Under the pieces are notes generated by a model. It was not told the DNA's origin. It worked only from the letters and a program-made list of their open reading frames with translations, and did not search any database. DNA of 47,098 nt, taken from assembly GCA_017694425.1 (NCBI GenBank), contig JADIMX010000128.1:1-47098 (forward strand), in the 5' to 3' direction. The DNA comes from Candidatus Fimicola merdigallinarum (GTDB lineage Bacteria; Bacillota; Clostridia; Lachnospirales; Anaerotignaceae). The position numbers were made by a program, and so were the translations under genes. The stretch's first letter is position 1. Every line of letters begins with the position of its first letter. Of the stretch, positions 9,503 through 16,637 are shown piece by piece.

Positions 9503-10197
9503 TATCGGTACACCTCCCTGAAAAGTTTATCAATAGACATTCCTTTTTCTTCTCTTATAACATCAACGTACTCATTTAATACAATAGAGCCGTCTTTTAT
9601 AAATATTGCTTTATCGAATATTCTTTCAACGTCGTTTATAAGGTGGGTTGAAAGTAGAATAGAGCTATCTTCGTTGTAGTTTTTTATTATAGTATCAAGA
9701 ATATAATCTCTTGCAGTAGAGTCAATTCCACCTAATGGCTCGTCAAGAATATATAATTTTGCTTTTCGTGACATTACCATAGCTATACTAAATTTTTCTT
9801 GCATACCCTTTGACATTTTCAATATTTTCATATTTTCGTTTAAGCCTAAATCTTGTATTATAGACAATGCCTTTTTTCTGTCAAAATCTGAGTAGAAGTC
9901 GCTAAAAATATCAATAGCTTTTTTGGGTGTCATATTTTTATTAAAGTAAGATATATCAGGAAGATAGGATACAACAGACTTTGTGTGTACACCTATTTTT
10001 TCGCTGTCTATAAGTATTTCGCCTGTGTAGTCTTTTAAAAGCCCTGCCATAGTCTTTAAAAGGGTAGTTTTTCCACAGCCGTTTTCACCGAAAAGCCCTA
10101 CAATTTGACCTTTAGGTATTGTAAAGTTTAAATCTTTTAAAACTAGCTTTTTTCCGTAGTACTTTGAAAAGTTTTTAACTTCAACTATATTTGCCAT
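9502..10197 (-). CDS. ABC transporter ATP-binding protein
   Basis: A 231-residue nucleotide-binding subunit with Walker A GENGCGKTT (about 37-45), a divergent signature region (MSKGMQEKFSIAMV) and Walker B KLYILDEPLGGID (about 147-159), followed by the switch His in LLSTHL. It energises the membrane partner encoded by the next gene. It sits 2 bases after the gntR-type gene and has a good AGGAG site within that gene's end. Confidence 0.92.
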   Translation of the reverse strand: MANIVEVKNFSKYYGKKLVLKDLNFTIPKGQIVGLFGENGCGKTTLLKTMAGLLKDYTGEILIDSEKIGVHTKSVVSYLPDISYFNKNMTPKKAIDIFSDFYSDFDRKKALSIIQDLGLNENMKILKMSKGMQEKFSIAMVMSRKAKLYILDEPLGGIDSTARDYILDTIIKNYNEDSSILLSTHLINDVERIFDKAIFIKDGSIVLNEYVDVIREEKGMSIDKLFREVYR

Positions 10198-10199
10198 AA

Positions 10200-10568
10200 T
10201 TAATCATCACTCCTCTTTGAATTTTTTATCTTCTCTATAATTTCTTCTTTGGTAAAGCCTATTTTCTTCATATAGTCTAAAAACTTGTTTAATTCTTCTG
10301 TTGCTAGATTTTCTTTAAGATTCATAACAATCACCTCGTCATTTGTTATATATCGTCCTGCCGTTCTCTCAGCGAATACAAGTCCCTCTTGCTCTAGTAC
10401 GGAAAATGCCCTTTGTATAGTGTTTGGGTTTACACCTAAGTTTTGAGCCAGCTCACGAACAGAGGGGAGCTTTTCGCCTAATTTTAATGAGCCTGAAGCT
10501 ATCATTATTTTGATTTCATCAATTATCTGTAAATATATAGGTATATTGTTATCAAATTTTTTATTCAT
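10200..10568 (-). CDS. GntR-family repressor, YtrA subfamily
   Basis: A short, 122-residue GntR protein: winged helix at residues 10-80 (KLPSVRELAQNLGVNPNTIQRAFSVLEQEGLVFAERTAGRYI) with only a 45-residue helical tail and no large effector domain, which defines the YtrA subfamily. Such proteins repress their own operon with an ABC transporter. Here the ATPase and permease follow directly, and a perfect palindrome lies on the operon promoter. The inducer is not apparent. Confidence 0.92.
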   Translation of the reverse strand: MNKKFDNNIPIYLQIIDEIKIMIASGSLKLGEKLPSVRELAQNLGVNPNTIQRAFSVLEQEGLVFAERTAGRYITNDEVIVMNLKENLATEELNKFLDYMKKIGFTKEEIIEKIKNSKRSDD

Positions 10569-10591
10569 TAGTAGGTCACCTCTTTTATAAC

Positions 10592-10611
10592 TGTATTAAG
10601 TACTTAATACA
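10592..10611. promoter_or_regulatory. Palindromic operator for the YtrA-like repressor
   Basis: TGTATTAAGTACTTAATACA is a perfect 20-base palindrome immediately downstream of the -10 of the minus-strand promoter, covering the expected transcription start. Its placement suits steric repression. Assignment to the neighbouring GntR protein is inference. Confidence 0.75.
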
Positions 10612-10640
10612 ATAATACAATTTTAATATAATATTGTCAA
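10612..10640 (-). promoter_or_regulatory. Promoter of the gntR-ABC operon
   Basis: Minus strand TTGACA (10640-10635), 17-base spacer, TATTAT (10617-10612). It is immediately followed by the 20-base palindrome. Confidence 0.8.
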
Positions 10641-10674
10641 TATACTATTTGTATTAAAATGGTATTTTAGATTA

Positions 10675-10706
10675 TTGACATTGTAATTTTATAGTATTAA
10701 TATAAT
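10675..10706 (+). promoter_or_regulatory. Divergent promoter of the SorC-type regulator gene
   Basis: TTGACA at 10675-10680, followed either by TAATAT (10698-10703, 17-base spacer) or TATAAT (10701-10706, 20-base spacer). It drives the plus-strand gene at 10754. Confidence 0.55.
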
Positions 10707-10714
10707 AGTATATT

Positions 10715-10743
10715 ACAATTGTTCTTTATTGAACAATTGTTCA
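10715..10743. promoter_or_regulatory. SorC/DeoR-type operator candidate
   Basis: TGAACAATTGTTCA (10730-10743) is a perfect 14-base palindrome, and a further copy of ACAATTGTTC occurs just upstream (about 10715-10724). It lies between the promoter and the start codon of a SorC-family regulator. The GAAC/GTTC half-sites resemble sites bound by this family, for example the ATTGAA/TTCAAT halves of B. subtilis DeoR. Autoregulation is inferred. Confidence 0.65.
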
Positions 10744-10753
10744 GGGGGGGTTT

Positions 10754-11710
10754 ATGGATAAGGAAAAAAATATATTTAAAATACTTGATATGTATTACAA
10801 TGAGGAAATGTCGCAGGATAAAATAGCTAAGAGTATGGGGATATCAAGACCGGCAGTTTCAAGACTTATAAAGAAAGCAAAAGATGACGGACTTGTTAAG
10901 GTGGTTATAAACTATCCTGTAGGTAGTTCTATAGAGCTTGAGAAAAAACTTCAAGAGAAGTATGGACTTAAAGAGGCTATTGTTTCTGTTAAAGATGATA
11001 ATACTACAGTTGAATACGGTGTTTTTACAGCTGGTGCAGAGTTTATGAAAAGGAATATAACAGACAATATGACAGTTGGAATTACTTGGTCACGCTCTAT
11101 AAAAGGTGTTGTGGAGAGATTTCAGAATATATGGGATAAAAGCTGTAGTAATGTAAGTGTTGTATCATTTATAGGTAGCAGTGGTAATCCGGATTATTCA
11201 GATGAGGAGTTTATGATGACTTACTCAAATATAATAGCTTATAAGTTAGGTGAAATATTAAGGGCTAAAACACTTCATATGTTTGCACCTATGAAAGTTA
11301 GTAGCGAGGAGATAAGAAAGATATTTGAAAATGAAAGTCAAATAGCGTCAGTTTTAGAGAAAGCGAAACATTCAGACATAGCTATAATAGGTATAGGTGA
11401 TGTTTCCAAAGATAGTTCTATTGTAAGAGCTGGGATAATGACTGAAGGTGAAATGGAAACGCTTAGAAACCTTGGAGGAGAGGGCGAAGTTATAAGTCGT
11501 ATATTTGATAAAAATGGAAAAGATATAGATTGCGAGCTTAACAGAAGAACAGTAGGTCTTGAAATAGATGATTTGAAGAAAGTACCTATTAGAGTAGGAA
11601 TTTCTTATGGTGAAAATAAGGTTTCGGCTATACGTTCAGCTATGGTTGGAGAAATAATAAATGTGCTTATTACAGATGATAATACAGCCATAGAGCTTTT
11701 AAAGGATTGA
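10754..11710 (+). CDS. SorC/DeoR-type sugar-binding transcriptional regulator
   Basis: A 318-residue regulator with an N-terminal helix-turn-helix (MSQDKIAKSMGISRPAVSRL, about residues 19-38) and a SorC-type effector domain of about 260 residues that binds phosphorylated sugars in characterised members (VGITWSRSIKGV, IAIIGIGDVSKDSS, VGEIINVLITD). Usually the gene sits beside the carbohydrate genes it controls. Here no sugar catabolic gene follows; the only partner, 18 bases downstream, is a small HPr-like protein. The start ATG has a strong GGGGGG site. It is divergent from the gntR-ABC operon. Confidence 0.92.
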   Translation: MDKEKNIFKILDMYYNEEMSQDKIAKSMGISRPAVSRLIKKAKDDGLVKVVINYPVGSSIELEKKLQEKYGLKEAIVSVKDDNTTVEYGVFTAGAEFMKRNITDNMTVGITWSRSIKGVVERFQNIWDKSCSNVSVVSFIGSSGNPDYSDEEFMMTYSNIIAYKLGEILRAKTLHMFAPMKVSSEEIRKIFENESQIASVLEKAKHSDIAIIGIGDVSKDSSIVRAGIMTEGEMETLRNLGGEGEVISRIFDKNGKDIDCELNRRTVGLEIDDLKKVPIRVGISYGENKVSAIRSAMVGEIINVLITDDNTAIELLKD

Positions 11711-11728
11711 GTTTTTAGGGGGTAGTAT

Positions 11729-11989
11729 ATGGTGGAAGTTCGAATTGATTTAAAAGATAGACATCTTAAACTTAGTGCTATTGAGTCTGCTGATGTTTGT
11801 ATTACAGCTAAAAAATTTAGTTCATTTTCGTTTATAAAGTGTGGCAAAAGATTAGCCAATCTTAAAGATATTGCTGAGATTATGTGTTTCAATGCAGATG
11901 AAAATCATACTATGTCACTTTATGCTGTTGGTATAGATGAGGTTAAAGCCATTTTAGAGCTTGAAAATAAGATAAAATTATACATATAA
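11729..11989 (+). CDS. Degenerate HPr-like protein
   Basis: An 86-residue protein whose length and second half follow the PTS phosphocarrier HPr: KKFSSFSFIKCGKRLANLKDIAEIM aligns by eye with HPr regions containing KVNAKSIMGVM, and VGIDEVKAILELENKI with the C-terminal helix. The HARP motif with phosphorylatable His15 is absent (that position reads LKLSAIE), and the regulatory Ser46 position appears as Asp (KDI, residue 47). It therefore cannot be a classical phosphocarrier and might mimic HPr-Ser-P. It lies directly after the SorC-type gene with AGGGGG upstream, so the pair is probably one operon. The HPr relationship is inference from pattern and length. Confidence 0.6.
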   Translation: MVEVRIDLKDRHLKLSAIESADVCITAKKFSSFSFIKCGKRLANLKDIAEIMCFNADENHTMSLYAVGIDEVKAILELENKIKLYI

Positions 11990-12029
11990 CAGTCAAAATA
12001 AATCATAAAAAGTTACAAATGAGAATTAG

Positions 12030-12081
12030 TTGTCAAAAAGTAGGTATTTTGTTGACAATTTTATAACATTAAAAGTATAAT
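12030..12081 (+). promoter_or_regulatory. Promoter with flanking inverted repeat for the BTAD regulator
   Basis: TTGACA (12052-12057), 18-base spacer, TATAAT (12076-12081). The -35 is the right arm of an inverted repeat, TTGTCAAAA at 12030 and TTTTGTTGACAA ending at 12058, so a bound regulator would cover the promoter. Confidence 0.6.
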
Positions 12082-12132
12082 TATATAAATAATAGGTTTT
12101 TAATGCGATTTTCAAGAGGGTGACAAAAATTT

Positions 12133-13341
12133 ATGATTACAAATAAAGTAATTGATATTACAATGCTTGGCGAGTTTCGTCTTAATAATGCTAGTGATGA
12201 TTTTAATAAGTTTATAAATCACAGCAAAAAAATGAGAATGTTTATAGAATATCTCATTTTAAACAGGGAAAGACCTGTACCTTTTGCAGAGCTTATAGAA
12301 AATCTTTGGGGCAAGGAGAAGAATGATAAATCTTCCGGTGCTTTAAAAACTATGCTTTGCAGATTTAGAAATTCTGTTGAGAAAAATGATATATGGGAAC
12401 TTGAGGACATTATTGTTACAAAAAGAGGCTGTTATCAGCTTAACCCTAACTTACTTTATAATATAGATATTGAAAACTTTGAGATGAAATGCGTAGATGC
12501 TGAAAGATTCTTTAATGAGCCAGAAAAATGCCTTCAGATATATAAAGAAGTAGCGGAAATATATCAGGGAAATCTTTTACCTAAATCGGAGGGTGAAAAC
12601 TGGGTTATACCTAAGAGAAATTACTACAGCAATATGTTCCTTACAGCTATGAGAAATGCTTTATATCTCCTTAAAGAAAAAGGTGATAGAGAGGCTATTT
12701 TAGAGCTTTGTCAGAAAGTCTTAAGTATTGATATTTATGATGAATATTTCAACTATGAAATGATAAATACATATATTGAGCTTGAAAGAAATGAGGACGC
12801 ATTAAGACATTATAACTATATTACAAAGTTATACTACTCAAAACTTGGAGTACAGATTGACGAAGAAATTAGAAATCTTTACGGCAAGATATTAAGTCTT
12901 CAGAAGAAAAAGGAAGCGGATATAGATATAATACAGAAAGGTCTTGAGGCTGAAAGTAGCAGTAAAGGTGCGTTCATATGTGAATTTGGTGTATTTAAAG
13001 AGATATATCATCTTGAGTCTAGATGTCTTGAAAGGTCTGGCGGTACTATGTTTATGGCGGTTATGAATGTTGAAAGTACAGCCAGAAAAGAGATTAAGCC
13101 TGAAAGACTTGACAATATAATGAACGGTGTTATGAATGTATGCTGTAAAACATTAAGACGAGGGGACGTTTTATCAAGATATAGCCCTAATCAGATAGTT
13201 TTACTTTTACCTATGGTAAACCTTGAAGATGGTAATATAGTTATGGAAAGAATTATAAAATCATATAAAAGGGAGTATCCAAAGGTTAATATTAAGATTA
13301 CATACGATATAAGAGCCGTAAACCCAGATACAGCAAATTGA
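12133..13341 (+). CDS. BTAD-type regulator with degenerate GGDEF-like C-terminus
   Basis: A 402-residue protein. Residues 7-100 form an OmpR-like winged helix of the SARP type (LGEFRLNN, VPFAELIENLWG, LKTMLCRFRN) and 110-255 a bacterial transcriptional activator (BTAD) TPR-like domain (NEDALRHYNYITKLYYSKLGV). The last 125 residues resemble a nucleotide-cyclase/GGDEF fold: LRRGDVLSRYSPNQIVLLLP (341-360) matches the R.GD..aR...DEF..lLP pattern, but the catalytic GGDEF is replaced by SPNQI, so no cyclase activity is expected. It may bind a ligand or act as a dimer scaffold. It is followed 24 bases later by a small protein gene with GGGGG before its start. The C-terminal assignment is by eye. Confidence 0.75.
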   Translation: MITNKVIDITMLGEFRLNNASDDFNKFINHSKKMRMFIEYLILNRERPVPFAELIENLWGKEKNDKSSGALKTMLCRFRNSVEKNDIWELEDIIVTKRGCYQLNPNLLYNIDIENFEMKCVDAERFFNEPEKCLQIYKEVAEIYQGNLLPKSEGENWVIPKRNYYSNMFLTAMRNALYLLKEKGDREAILELCQKVLSIDIYDEYFNYEMINTYIELERNEDALRHYNYITKLYYSKLGVQIDEEIRNLYGKILSLQKKKEADIDIIQKGLEAESSSKGAFICEFGVFKEIYHLESRCLERSGGTMFMAVMNVESTARKEIKPERLDNIMNGVMNVCCKTLRRGDVLSRYSPNQIVLLLPMVNLEDGNIVMERIIKSYKREYPKVNIKITYDIRAVNPDTAN

Positions 13342-13365
13342 TGATTAATTTAAGGGGGTAACACA

Positions 13366-13818
13366 ATGATAGCATCAATGAGCACAGGTATTCCGTACAA
13401 TATCTCAATATACACTATTTGTGTTGATGGATATAAAAATAAAAGCATTAGTGGTAGTTTTATAAATAATCATTACGGTGATGAAGTTAAGTTTAACTCT
13501 ACATTTGAAATGCTTTCAGATATGGAAAATATAATGAATATAACTGGAAGTCCTAAGAAATATGAAAAGGACAGAAGTTTTTTTGATGATGATGATAAAA
13601 ATGGGAATGACAATGACAATGACCCAAGCAAACTTTTAAAGTTAAACAGTTTTAACGAGTACGACAAGAAAGGTGAACTTGCCACATTTTATATTAAAAT
13701 AAGATTTAGACAGAACTCATCTTGGCAGGGTAACATTACTTGGCGTGAAGGTGGAAAAACAGAGGACTTTAGAAGTGTTTTCGAACTTTTAAAAATTATA
13801 GACAGCGCATTTGAATAA
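13366..13818 (+). CDS. Small uncharacterised protein with acidic linker
   Basis: A 150-residue protein with no signal peptide or membrane segment. An N-terminal part of about 60 residues is joined by a very acidic, low-complexity linker (DDDDKNGNDNDND, about 71-83) to a C-terminal domain containing FRQNSSWQGNITWREGG and ending FELLKIIDSAFE. I recall similar FRQN(A/S)(T/S)WQG blocks in short clostridial proteins of unknown function. It is probably co-transcribed with the BTAD-type regulator and may be its partner or target. No function is claimed. Confidence 0.7.
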   Translation: MIASMSTGIPYNISIYTICVDGYKNKSISGSFINNHYGDEVKFNSTFEMLSDMENIMNITGSPKKYEKDRSFFDDDDKNGNDNDNDPSKLLKLNSFNEYDKKGELATFYIKIRFRQNSSWQGNITWREGGKTEDFRSVFELLKIIDSAFE

Positions 13819-13821
13819 TAT

Positions 13822-13848
13822 AGACGGCTTTTAAGCCGTCTTTTTTTA
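13822..13848. terminator. Shared terminator between the BTAD operon and pilT
   Basis: AGACGGCTTTTAAGCCGTCT hairpin followed by TTTTTTT on the plus strand. It starts 4 bases after the stop of the small protein gene; the end of pilT (minus strand) overlaps the T-run. Confidence 0.85.
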
Positions 13849-14919
13849 TCGTTGTAGCATACTTATTTTTTTCTCCATTTGGGCAGGATTCATACTGTAT
13901 TTTATAGCGTTATCGTAGGATATAGTACCGCTTGTGTAAAGGTTAAGTATACTTGTATCCATTGATATCATACCTTCTTGGGAGGAAGTCATTATAAGGT
14001 TATCTATCTGATGTACCTTGGACTCTCTTATAAGGTTTCTTATAGCTGAGTTTACAAACATAACTTCGAAAGCAGGTACAACCTTGTTATCAACAGTAGG
14101 TATAAGTTGCTGAGATATTACTGCACTTAAAACCATTGAAAGCTGTATTCGTATTTGCTGTTGTTGGTCAACAGGGAAAGCATCTATAATTCTGTCAATG
14201 CTGTTGGCAGAGCCTACTGTGTGAAGTGTAGATATAATCATATGCCCAGTTTCGGCTGCTGTTACAGCTGTTCTTATAGTTTCAAAGTCACGCATTTCAC
14301 CTACGAGTATAACGTCAGGAGATTGTCGCATTGCTGCTCTAAGGGCTAAAATGAAACTTTTTGTATCCATTTCAAGCTCTCTCTGACTTACAATACTGTT
14401 TTTATGTTTGTGAAGATACTCGATAGGGTCTTCCAAAGTTATAATATGATTTTTTCTCTTTTCATTTATAGCATCTATAATACAGGCTAAAGTTGTACTT
14501 TTTCCGCTAGTTGCAGGGCCTGTAACTAACACAAAGCCACCGGTTTTATCGGATATACTCATTACATTTTCGGGTATGTGTATGTCTTTGTATTTAGGTA
14601 ATTCGAAACTTATTATTCTTATTACAGCAGAGAGAGAACCCCTCTGTTTGTATGTGTTAACCCTAAACCTTGAAAGTCCTGTTATTGAAAATGAAAAGTC
14701 ATCATCTCCATTTTCTTTTAAAAGTTTAAGCTCTCTATTTTCCGATAGCTTATACATCTGCATTATAAGTTCTTCAGTTTCTGAAGGGTGCAAAATTTCC
14801 TCGTTACAATGTTCAATACTGTTGTATATTTTAAAGCATATAGGTGCACCAGCTACTATAAATATGTCAGATGCTTTTTTGTTAACTGCATCTTTAAGAA
14901 TTTCAATTATGTCATTCAC
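13846..14919 (-). CDS. pilT: Type IV pilus retraction ATPase
   Basis: A 357-residue secretion-ATPase family protein that powers pilus disassembly in characterised members. It shows Walker A GPATSGKST (about 134-142), the Asp box ITLEDPIEYLH, Walker B DVILVGEMRD and the His box GHMIISTLHT. The C-terminal SAIRNLIRES matches the AIRNLIRE motif specific to PilT, which argues against the assembly ATPase PilB. It is the last gene of a minus-strand operon that lies in the order F-family platform, four small anchored proteins, pilT. No PilB-type ATPase is in the window. Confidence 0.93.
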   Translation of the reverse strand: MNDIIEILKDAVNKKASDIFIVAGAPICFKIYNSIEHCNEEILHPSETEELIMQMYKLSENRELKLLKENGDDDFSFSITGLSRFRVNTYKQRGSLSAVIRIISFELPKYKDIHIPENVMSISDKTGGFVLVTGPATSGKSTTLACIIDAINEKRKNHIITLEDPIEYLHKHKNSIVSQRELEMDTKSFILALRAAMRQSPDVILVGEMRDFETIRTAVTAAETGHMIISTLHTVGSANSIDRIIDAFPVDQQQQIRIQLSMVLSAVISQQLIPTVDNKVVPAFEVMFVNSAIRNLIRESKVHQIDNLIMTSSQEGMISMDTSILNLYTSGTISYDNAIKYSMNPAQMEKKISMLQR

Positions 14920-14936
14920 AGTAAAGCCCCCTTTAC

Positions 14937-15395
14937 TTATTCATAGTCACCATATACATCAAAAAGCTCAAGGTACTGACTTCCTTCGCTTTCAGATGCC
15001 TTAGAATGGGATACTCTAGATTTTTCAACTAAACTTCCGTTAGAATTAAATTCTAATGTTGTGTTTAAATCCATTGTATCATTTATAGGGACTGTTAATA
15101 AATAGGTATTATTTTCAAATGTAATAGTACCCTTACTTTCATCTACAAGATTTTTAAGTTTTTCAGTTGTTTCTCCATTTGTAAGTTTCATTTCGCAAAC
15201 AATGTTTTCTGTAATCATATCAGCTTTGTTGTAGGATTTTATAAAGTCCTGCGTTTTTACAGAAAGATTATAATCGTTGTTGGCGTGAACGAAAGATAAA
15301 ACAGAGAATATTGAAATACAAATGATTATAAATATAGCAATAAGTGATGTTGTCCCTGTTGGGATAGAGGGCAGAATATTTTTTTTATTCTCCAT
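14937..15395 (-). CDS. Small membrane-anchored pseudopilin-like protein
   Basis: A 152-residue protein with one N-terminal membrane segment (TTSLIAIFIIICISIFSVLSFVH, about 15-37) and a polar extracellular domain. There is no clear prepilin peptidase site (Gly followed by Phe and Glu at +5), so it is pilin-like by context rather than by motif. The C-terminus is rich in acidic residues. It lies 17 bases before pilT and 3 bases after another small anchored protein, in a tightly packed operon. Confidence 0.65.
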   Translation of the reverse strand: MENKKNILPSIPTGTTSLIAIFIIICISIFSVLSFVHANNDYNLSVKTQDFIKSYNKADMITENIVCEMKLTNGETTEKLKNLVDESKGTITFENNTYLLTVPINDTMDLNTTLEFNSNGSLVEKSRVSHSKASESEGSQYLELFDVYGDYE

Positions 15396-15398
15396 TTT

Positions 15399-15821
15399 TC
15401 ACACCTCCTTTGCTATACCTGTTTTTACAGAATATATATTATCTAAGCTATCTTTGTCAAAGAAGTCTATTGAGAATACAGATATATTATCCTCTAAATT
15501 GCTATTTATTTCTACATAGTATGATGAATCTTCCTTTTTACAGGAATTCATATTTTCATCGAAGTATAGTTTAAAAGTGCCATTTTCCTCATAAGGCAAG
15601 TAGTATTCGTAAAGAATATCTGTGTCACCATCTGAGTATTTAAGGCACTGTATTATGTTTTCGCTTTCTATTGATATATATGTGTTTAGTGAGGCACTTT
15701 CCGACTTTTTATATCCTTTTGTGAATATAGATACAGCTATTGCCCCACAAAATGAAAATATTAAAAGTATAACTAAAAGCTCTGTAAGAAAAAGCATTGA
15801 CGATTTGTTTTGGTTAGTCAT
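15399..15821 (-). CDS. Type IV prepilin-like protein
   Basis: A 140-residue protein whose N-terminus KSSMLFLTELLVILLIFSFCGAIAV resembles a prepilin hydrophobic helix with an internal Glu (LTELL) near the +5 position. The cleavage site is not canonical: there is a Ser-Met rather than Gly-Phe. The remainder is a soluble domain with many Asp and Glu. It has a good ribosome site (GGGAGG) and is separated from its neighbours by 1 and 3 bases. It may be a minor pilin. Confidence 0.65.
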   Translation of the reverse strand: MTNQNKSSMLFLTELLVILLIFSFCGAIAVSIFTKGYKKSESASLNTYISIESENIIQCLKYSDGDTDILYEYYLPYEENGTFKLYFDENMNSCKKEDSSYYVEINSNLEDNISVFSIDFFDKDSLDNIYSVKTGIAKEV

Positions 15822-15822
15822 T

Positions 15823-16302
15823 TTAATCAGCCTCCCTTACATCTACAATTAGTCTTTTTGTTCCTAAATTTTCGTATGTAGCCTCTATTTCAATAAGACC
15901 ACTTTTAGTTTCTTCTATTGTAAGACTATCCATATCCGTTATATAAAGTCCACCTTCGAGAGGGATATCATTACCCTCATTTGTGAATATCTCCATAAGT
16001 TTTCTGTTGTAGCAATATATACGGCTTTCGTAGGTTTTGCCCTCTATATCCTCAGGTATTACAAGCATAGTCACCTTTTGGCTTTGGTCTATGTATATCC
16101 TATCCTCATCAGCAGATTTTATCTTGTTTGAAAGATATATAAGACCGGTTCTAAGGCTGTAATTTTCTTCGGTTTTTTCTATTATAGATTTGTAAACCCT
16201 TGTGCCGTAGGTAAGTACAGAAACTGCCGACAGCGAAAATATAAGGAAAAGAACGAGAACTAAAACGGTATGAAGTCTATGTTCTTGATTTGAAGTTTTC
16301 AT
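15823..16302 (-). CDS. DUF4860-like membrane-anchored protein of the pilus cluster
   Basis: A 159-residue protein with a single N-terminal membrane helix (HTVLVLVLFLIFSLSAVSVLTYG) and a soluble domain starting YKSIIEKTEENYSLRTGLIYLSNKIKSAD. This layout, pilin-like helix then an R.gl.Yl..ki block, matches the DUF4860 family found in clostridial type IV pilus clusters, from memory. It lies between two other small anchored proteins with 1-2 base gaps. Confidence 0.7.
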   Translation of the reverse strand: MKTSNQEHRLHTVLVLVLFLIFSLSAVSVLTYGTRVYKSIIEKTEENYSLRTGLIYLSNKIKSADEDRIYIDQSQKVTMLVIPEDIEGKTYESRIYCYNRKLMEIFTNEGNDIPLEGGLYITDMDSLTIEETKSGLIEIEATYENLGTKRLIVDVREAD

Positions 16303-16304
16303 TT

Positions 16305-16625
16305 TCAGTTCTTTCCTTTCTTAGATACAAATATATCAGGTGGCAAATTTCCACCTCTGCTTTGATAGTCCACTATATAGTCATCACTATCAAACATTAT
16401 GCCGTAGTTTTTCTGTATATACTCCATATCCGGTGGAAAACTACCCTCGGAGGCATAGCATTGAAAAGATGCTCTTCTTATTGCCTCCTCAATGTAGTGT
16501 TCAGTTTGATTATCGTTGTTTTCACCTGTGGAAGATGAAACCATATATATAAAAATTGCAATTAAAAGAAATAAAAGTCCCATTATTTTAATAGAACTTA
16601 TCTCTCGTTTTTTTTCAAATATCAC
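16305..16625 (-). CDS. Small single-pass protein of the pilus cluster
   Basis: About 106 residues, with one membrane helix (IKIMGLLFLLIAIFIYMVSS) followed by a short exported domain that looks pilin-like: EEAIRRASFQCYASEGSFPPDMEYIQKNYG, a pattern of many clostridial minor pilins and pseudopilins. The ORF track starts at 16634, but that GTG abuts the AAGGGG site; the GTG at codon 4 (16625) has an 8-base spacing and is chosen. It begins shortly after the stop of the F-family platform gene. Confidence 0.7.
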   Translation of the reverse strand: MIFEKKREISSIKIMGLLFLLIAIFIYMVSSSTGENNDNQTEHYIEEAIRRASFQCYASEGSFPPDMEYIQKNYGIMFDSDDYIVDYQSRGGNLPPDIFVSKKGKN

Positions 16626-16637
16626 AATTATCACCCC

